Of a stretch of DNA of 7,547 nucleotides, positions 5,014 through 7,547 are shown one piece after another. The notes below the pieces were generated by a model. It did not search any database and had not been told where the DNA came from. It worked only from the letters and a program-made list of their open reading frames with translations. Both the position numbers and the translations under genes were made by a program. This stretch comes from Actinobacteria bacterium UBA3012. GTDB taxonomy: Bacteria; Actinomycetota; Actinomycetes; Nanopelagicales; Nanopelagicaceae. The stretch spans positions 4,592 to 12,138 of the forward strand of contig DDZI01000070.1 of NCBI GenBank assembly GCA_002346305.1, in the 5' to 3' direction. Within the stretch, counting starts at the first letter, position 1. Every line of letters starts with the position of its first letter.

Positions 5014-5400
5014 TTAACACTTTGAGCAGATTCCGAAGATCTCTGCTGTATGCCCAACTTCGCGGAAACCAAACTCTTCAGCCATGGTGTTGGCCCATTT
5101 TTCAATCGCTCCGCCTTCAATTTCAACGGTATCGCCACAACTTTTGCACATTAAGTGATGATGATGGCCGTCACCACACAGACGATAAATAGCTTCTCCA
5201 TCTTCGCGACGCAGAAGATCCACAATCTTGTCATCTACCAAAGATTGCAGGGCTCGATAAACGGTTGTTAAACCTATCCCATCTCCTTCTCGACGCAGGA
5301 TTTGATGCAGTTCTTGAGCGCTTGCGAATCCACCAGTTCGCTCAAGAACTGCTATCAACTTGAGATCTGATTTATTCATGGTCTTCATCGGCGTGCTCAT
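5014..5400 (-). CDS. zur: Zinc uptake regulator Zur (Fur family)
   Basis: This is a Fur-family metalloregulator closest to actinobacterial Zur (FurB). With zinc bound, these dimers repress zinc import genes. The winged-helix DNA-binding domain includes SAQELHQILR (27-36) and the recognition helix region GIGLTTVYRALQSL (41-54). The dimerisation domain has the HHHH cluster (79-82), C85 and C88 (CKSC), and a final CSKC (C125, C128) for the structural zinc; C128 is the last residue. The mycobacterial RSTRQR start is replaced by KTMNKS. The start is uncertain: ATG codons at 5400, 5388 and 5379 are all in frame, and the first gives a 29-bp overlap with the ZIP gene while the last gives 8 bp. It lies between its probable target transporter and a zinc-ribbon gene in one operon, with a Zur-type box before the operon, so autoregulation is expected. 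Confidence 0.92.
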   Translation of the reverse strand: MSTPMKTMNKSDLKLIAVLERTGGFASAQELHQILRREGDGIGLTTVYRALQSLVDDKIVDLLRREDGEAIYRLCGDGHHHHLMCKSCGDTVEIEGGAIEKWANTMAEEFGFREVGHTAEIFGICSKC

Positions 5401-6187
5401 CTTCTAGATGTATCCCTTGACTAGTTTCATGTGAATGCGCATCTCCTGAATGAAGGTATGCAACCAAGCCCCACATAATCAATACACCTGAAATAGTCGC
5501 AACCATTGTCAATCGTGATGAGTGGCGTGAATGTGCTTCTGGCAAGATATGTGATGTCGCAAGATAAATAACAATTCCGGAAAATGCAGCAAGGTAAATA
5601 GCAATCAAATTATTACTCAAGGCAAGTGTGCTACCAAGAGCTGCACCGCTAACTCGAGCTAATGCATCTATACCAAGCAAACCAATACTCTTTTTCCCCC
5701 AAAGACCTGATTTGATCATGAAAGAAACCGTGTTCAGTCCATCGCTAAATGCGTGAACAAGTAGAGCAATAAACACCACAAGTCCTAAATCTGAACTAAC
5801 TTTAAATGCAACGCCGAGTGCCAAACCATCGAGAAATACGTGGCCACCCATCGCGATCGCACCAAAAGTGCCTGCGAAGTTATGTGAATGCTTGTGATCA
5901 TGACCGTAATCTGATTCAGCTGGCTCATGGGAACCAAAAATTCGCTCGTAGAAGTGAAGTAGTAAGAAACCACCGATCAAAGCAATTGATACAACAGGGG
6001 CGTGAAGAAATTCTTGACTGCCTAATTCAAAAACTTCAGGCAGTAGATCAAATGCAACAAGACCAAGTAAAAGGCCGGCTGACAATCCAAGTACAAGATG
6101 GAGTCGGTCCTTTGCTTTCAGGGCCAAAGCCCCGCCTGCAAATGTTGATAGAGCGGTAAGTCCTGCGAGGATGATGGCAATGTTCAT
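5372..6187 (-). CDS. ZIP-family metal (zinc) transporter
   Basis: This 271-residue polytopic membrane protein belongs to the ZIP family, which moves zinc or other divalent metals into the cytoplasm. About eight hydrophobic segments can be seen, the first at 2-22. A histidine-rich loop (HDHKHSH, 96-102) sits between segments 3 and 4, as is typical. Segment 4 carries H116, D120 and G121 (GGHVFLDG), and segment 5 H145, D149 and G150 (HAFSDG), the metal-path positions; segment 5 lacks the usual HExPHE form. A soluble tail rich in His, Asp and Glu (about 246-271) ends DEHADEDHE and may gather metal. It is the first gene of the operon with zur. It has a perfect Zur-type box just upstream and a probable leaderless start, with no ribosome binding site. 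Zinc is the likely substrate from this context; iron or manganese cannot be excluded from sequence. Confidence 0.92.
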   Translation of the reverse strand: MNIAIILAGLTALSTFAGGALALKAKDRLHLVLGLSAGLLLGLVAFDLLPEVFELGSQEFLHAPVVSIALIGGFLLLHFYERIFGSHEPAESDYGHDHKHSHNFAGTFGAIAMGGHVFLDGLALGVAFKVSSDLGLVVFIALLVHAFSDGLNTVSFMIKSGLWGKKSIGLLGIDALARVSGAALGSTLALSNNLIAIYLAAFSGIVIYLATSHILPEAHSRHSSRLTMVATISGVLIMWGLVAYLHSGDAHSHETSQGIHLEDEHADEDHE

Positions 6188-6199
6188 GTCAGGACAGTA
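6188..6199 (-). promoter_or_regulatory. Leaderless promoter of the ZIP–zur operon
   Basis: On the minus strand TACTGT (6199-6194) matches the TAnnnT -10 pattern and is followed by six bases and the ATG of the ZIP gene. No ribosome binding site lies in those bases. Transcription probably begins at the start codon (6187). The Zur box at 6228-6208 would then cover roughly -41 to -21, where a bound repressor would block RNA polymerase. No good -35 is seen at the right distance. Confidence 0.6.
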
Positions 6200-6207
6200 T
6201 CACAAAA

Positions 6208-6228
6208 TGAAAATGATTTTCATTTTCA
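6208..6228. promoter_or_regulatory. Zur box (perfect inverted repeat)
   Basis: TGAAAATGA (6208-6216) and TCATTTTCA (6220-6228) are perfect inverted copies separated by TTT. A second perfect 7-1-7 palindrome, TGAAAAT-G-ATTTTCA, is nested at 6208-6222. The 7-1-7 form matches the actinobacterial Zur box type (TGAAAATGATTTTCA). It lies 20 bp before the ZIP start and in the upstream promoter region of divergent glyS. The overlapping palindromes could allow two Zur dimers or alternative registers. Confidence 0.85.
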
Positions 6229-6250
6229 AATAATTTGGGGTTGATTTAGG

Positions 6251-6256
6251 TAGAAT
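6251..6256 (+). promoter_or_regulatory. Probable -10 element of glyS
   Basis: TAGAAT differs from the TATAAT consensus at one position and fits TAnnnT. Transcription would start near 6262-6264, giving a 5' leader of about 86 nt. No -35 is evident at 17-18 bp; that position falls at 6227-6233, directly against the Zur box. Confidence 0.55.
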
Positions 6257-6262
6257 TCCCTC

Positions 6263-6348
6263 GTTGCGCCAGCCTGGTGTGATCCCGGACTGTCCGGAGT
6301 AATCCAAATATTCGCCGACAGCCAGCCGGATGAAGGAGTTCTACCAAA
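6263..6348 (+). promoter_or_regulatory. Structured 5' leader of glyS, unclassified
   Basis: This GC-rich stretch holds several complementary segments. Hairpin A is GCGCCA (6266-6271) with TGGTGT (6275-6280), including two G-U pairs. Hairpin B is CCGGAC-T-GTCCGG (6285-6297), a perfect palindrome. A competing long-range fold pairs ATCC (6282-6285) with GGAT (6328-6331) and CTGTC (6290-6294) with GACAG (6317-6321), destroying hairpin B and ending just before the ribosome binding site AAGGAG (6333-6338). GCCAGCC occurs twice, at 6268-6274 and 6321-6327. There is no T-box sequence and no leader peptide with glycine codons. I recognise no known riboswitch class. The pairings are seen; regulation is inferred. 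Confidence 0.4.
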
Positions 6349-7547
6349 ATGGCCGATCGTTTAGAAACTATTGTCAGCCTGGCCAAGCGCCGGGGATTTG
6401 TTTACCCATCCTCTGAAATTTATGGCGGGTTGCGGGCTTCATGGGATTACGGACCATTAGGTGTTGAGCTAAAAAACAATGTTAAGCGCCAGTGGTGGAA
6501 ATACATGGTCATGGGCCGTGAAGATATTGTCGGAATTGATTCATGCGTAATTTTGGCGCGTGAAGTTTGGGAAGCATCTGGTCACGTCGCAACTTTCTCT
6601 GACCCATTAACAGAGTGCACTGCTTGCCATAAACGTTACCGTGCTGATCACTTAGAAGAAGCGTACGAAGCAAAACATAAGAAGGCGCCAGAATCTTTGG
6701 CTGATATTAATTGCCCTGCCTGTGGCAACAAAGGCCAGTTCACTACTCCAAAACAATTTTCAGGATTACTTAAAACTTATTTAGGACCAGTTGAAGATGA
6801 ATCTGGTCTGGCATACTTGCGCCCGGAGACAGCGCAGGGAATTTTCATAAATTTTGATCAAGTAATGACTACTTCACGTAAAAAACCACCATTTGGAATC
6901 GGACAGATTGGCAAATCATTCCGAAATGAAATTACTCCAGGAAACTTTATTTTCCGTACTCGGGAGTTTGAACAAATGGAGATGGAATTTTTCGTAGTTC
7001 CAGGGACTGATGAAGATTGGCACCAATATTGGATTGATACCAGATTGGCTTGGTACAAAGATTTGGGAATTAATCCAGATCGCCTGCGAATTTATGATCA
7101 TCCAAAAGAAAAACTTTCGCACTACTCAAAGCGCACTGCAGATATTGAATATAAATTCGAATTTGCAGGAACTGAATGGGGCGAACTCGAAGGAATCGCT
7201 AACCGAACTGATTTTGATTTAAAAGCGCACTCCGCTGCATCTGGAAAAGATCTTTCTTACTTTGACCAAGAAAAAAATGAGCATTGGACTCCATTTGTAA
7301 TTGAACCAGCGGCTGGAGTTGATCGCTGCGCACTCACTTTCTTGATGGATGCTTACACTGAAGATGAAGCACCAAATGCAAAAGGCGAGATGGAAAAGCG
7401 GGTTGTGTTACGTCTTGATCATCGCTTAGCCCCAATTAAGGCTGCAGTATTGCCGTTATCGCGAAACGCGGATTTGTCACCTAAGGCTCGTGATCTTGCG
7501 GCGCAATTACGGAAAAACTGGAGTATTGATTTTGATGATTCGGGTGC
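6349..7547 (+). CDS. glyS: Glycyl-tRNA synthetase, class II, 3' end cut off by window
   Basis: GlyRS charges tRNA-Gly with glycine. This is the single-chain homodimeric type, not the alpha2-beta2 GlyQ/GlyS type. The first 399 codons are present and open to the window end; the family is usually about 460 residues, so only the C-terminal part of the anticodon-binding domain is missing. The N-terminal part shows YPSSEIYGGLRASWDYGPLG (19-38) and motif 1 (about 35-55). An insert carries two CxxC pairs, C90/C93 and C122/C125, a probable zinc knuckle. YLRPETAQGIF (156-166) binds substrate. Motif 2 is GKSFRNEITP through REFEQMEMEFF (188-215), and motif 3 includes AAGVDRC (321-327). The anticodon-binding domain starts near 351 (RVVLRLDHRLAPIKAAVLPL). 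AAGGAG lies ten bases before ATG 6349. It is divergent from the ZIP–zur operon and shares the interval with the Zur box. Confidence 0.96.
   Translation, partial: MADRLETIVSLAKRRGFVYPSSEIYGGLRASWDYGPLGVELKNNVKRQWWKYMVMGREDIVGIDSCVILAREVWEASGHVATFSDPLTECTACHKRYRADHLEEAYEAKHKKAPESLADINCPACGNKGQFTTPKQFSGLLKTYLGPVEDESGLAYLRPETAQGIFINFDQVMTTSRKKPPFGIGQIGKSFRNEITPGNFIFRTREFEQMEMEFFVVPGTDEDWHQYWIDTRLAWYKDLGINPDRLRIYDHPKEKLSHYSKRTADIEYKFEFAGTEWGELEGIANRTDFDLKAHSAASGKDLSYFDQEKNEHWTPFVIEPAAGVDRCALTFLMDAYTEDEAPNAKGEMEKRVVLRLDHRLAPIKAAVLPLSRNADLSPKARDLAAQLRKNWSIDFDDSG

Noticed and set aside
5806..6159. Plus-strand open frame of 117 codons antisense to the ZIP gene
   Set aside because: The minus-strand frame has clear ZIP motifs and membrane segments; the plus-strand translation has no recognisable features.
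6263..6348. T-box riboswitch before glyS
   Set aside because: There is no AGGGTGGNACCGCG-like T-box sequence or specifier-loop architecture, and the leader is too short for a standard T-box.
6330..6416. Upstream overlapping frame from ATG 6330 in the glyS leader
   Set aside because: The 28-codon frame runs out of frame through glyS, its ATG lies directly before the glyS ribosome binding site, and it has no ribosome binding site of its own.

Overview
The window is a compact, gene-dense bacterial segment, AT-rich by eye, with almost no spacer DNA. The proteins and gene order point to an actinobacterium. The glutamine synthetase reads like mycobacterial GlnA2. LeuA is the long actinobacterial form. 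The recO–uppS–zur–glyS neighbourhood is the one seen around recO/uppS/furB/glyS in mycobacteria and streptomycetes. The low GC, tiny intergenic gaps, overlapping genes and several leaderless-looking starts suggest a streamlined lineage such as the freshwater Nanopelagicales (acI). That placement is inference; the phylum is much safer than the order.

Layout, left to right. Positions 1-90 are a non-coding upstream region with an 11-bp-period direct repeat and a GlnR-like half-box. Positions 91-1455 (+) encode a type I glutamine synthetase of the GlnA2 clade. Positions 1441-1607 form a regulatory leader for leuA: a promoter, a 16-codon leader peptide with three consecutive Leu codons, and a clear H-type pseudoknot. 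Positions 1608-3323 (+) encode LeuA. After a 30-nt gap holding a probable leaderless promoter come recO (3354-4085) and uppS (4082-4828), which overlap by 4 nt. uppS converges on a minus-strand zinc operon, transcribed right to left: a ZIP-family metal transporter (6187-5372), Zur (5400-5014) and a 61-aa four-cysteine zinc-ribbon protein (5010-4825). A perfect 9-3-9 inverted repeat at 6208-6228, a very good Zur box, lies upstream of the ZIP gene. The divergent glyS (6349 to the window end, 3' truncated) follows a GC-rich, structured 5' leader.

How the genes fit together. Nitrogen and leucine metabolism sit on the left (GlnA2, LeuA under leucine-sensed leader control). DNA repair and cell-wall lipid carrier synthesis are in the middle (RecO, UppS). 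On the right is a zinc homeostasis unit that should be autoregulated: Zur bound to zinc would repress its own operon, including the transporter. RecO and GlyRS also carry CxxC pairs, so much of the right-hand half depends on zinc.

Most of the window is core housekeeping DNA, with no mobile element, CRISPR array, tRNA or rRNA. The points of most interest are RNA-level: the leuA leader, whose Leu codons are complementary to the leuA ribosome binding site, and the unexplained foldable leader of glyS. The orphan zinc-ribbon protein in the Zur operon is the least characterised gene.
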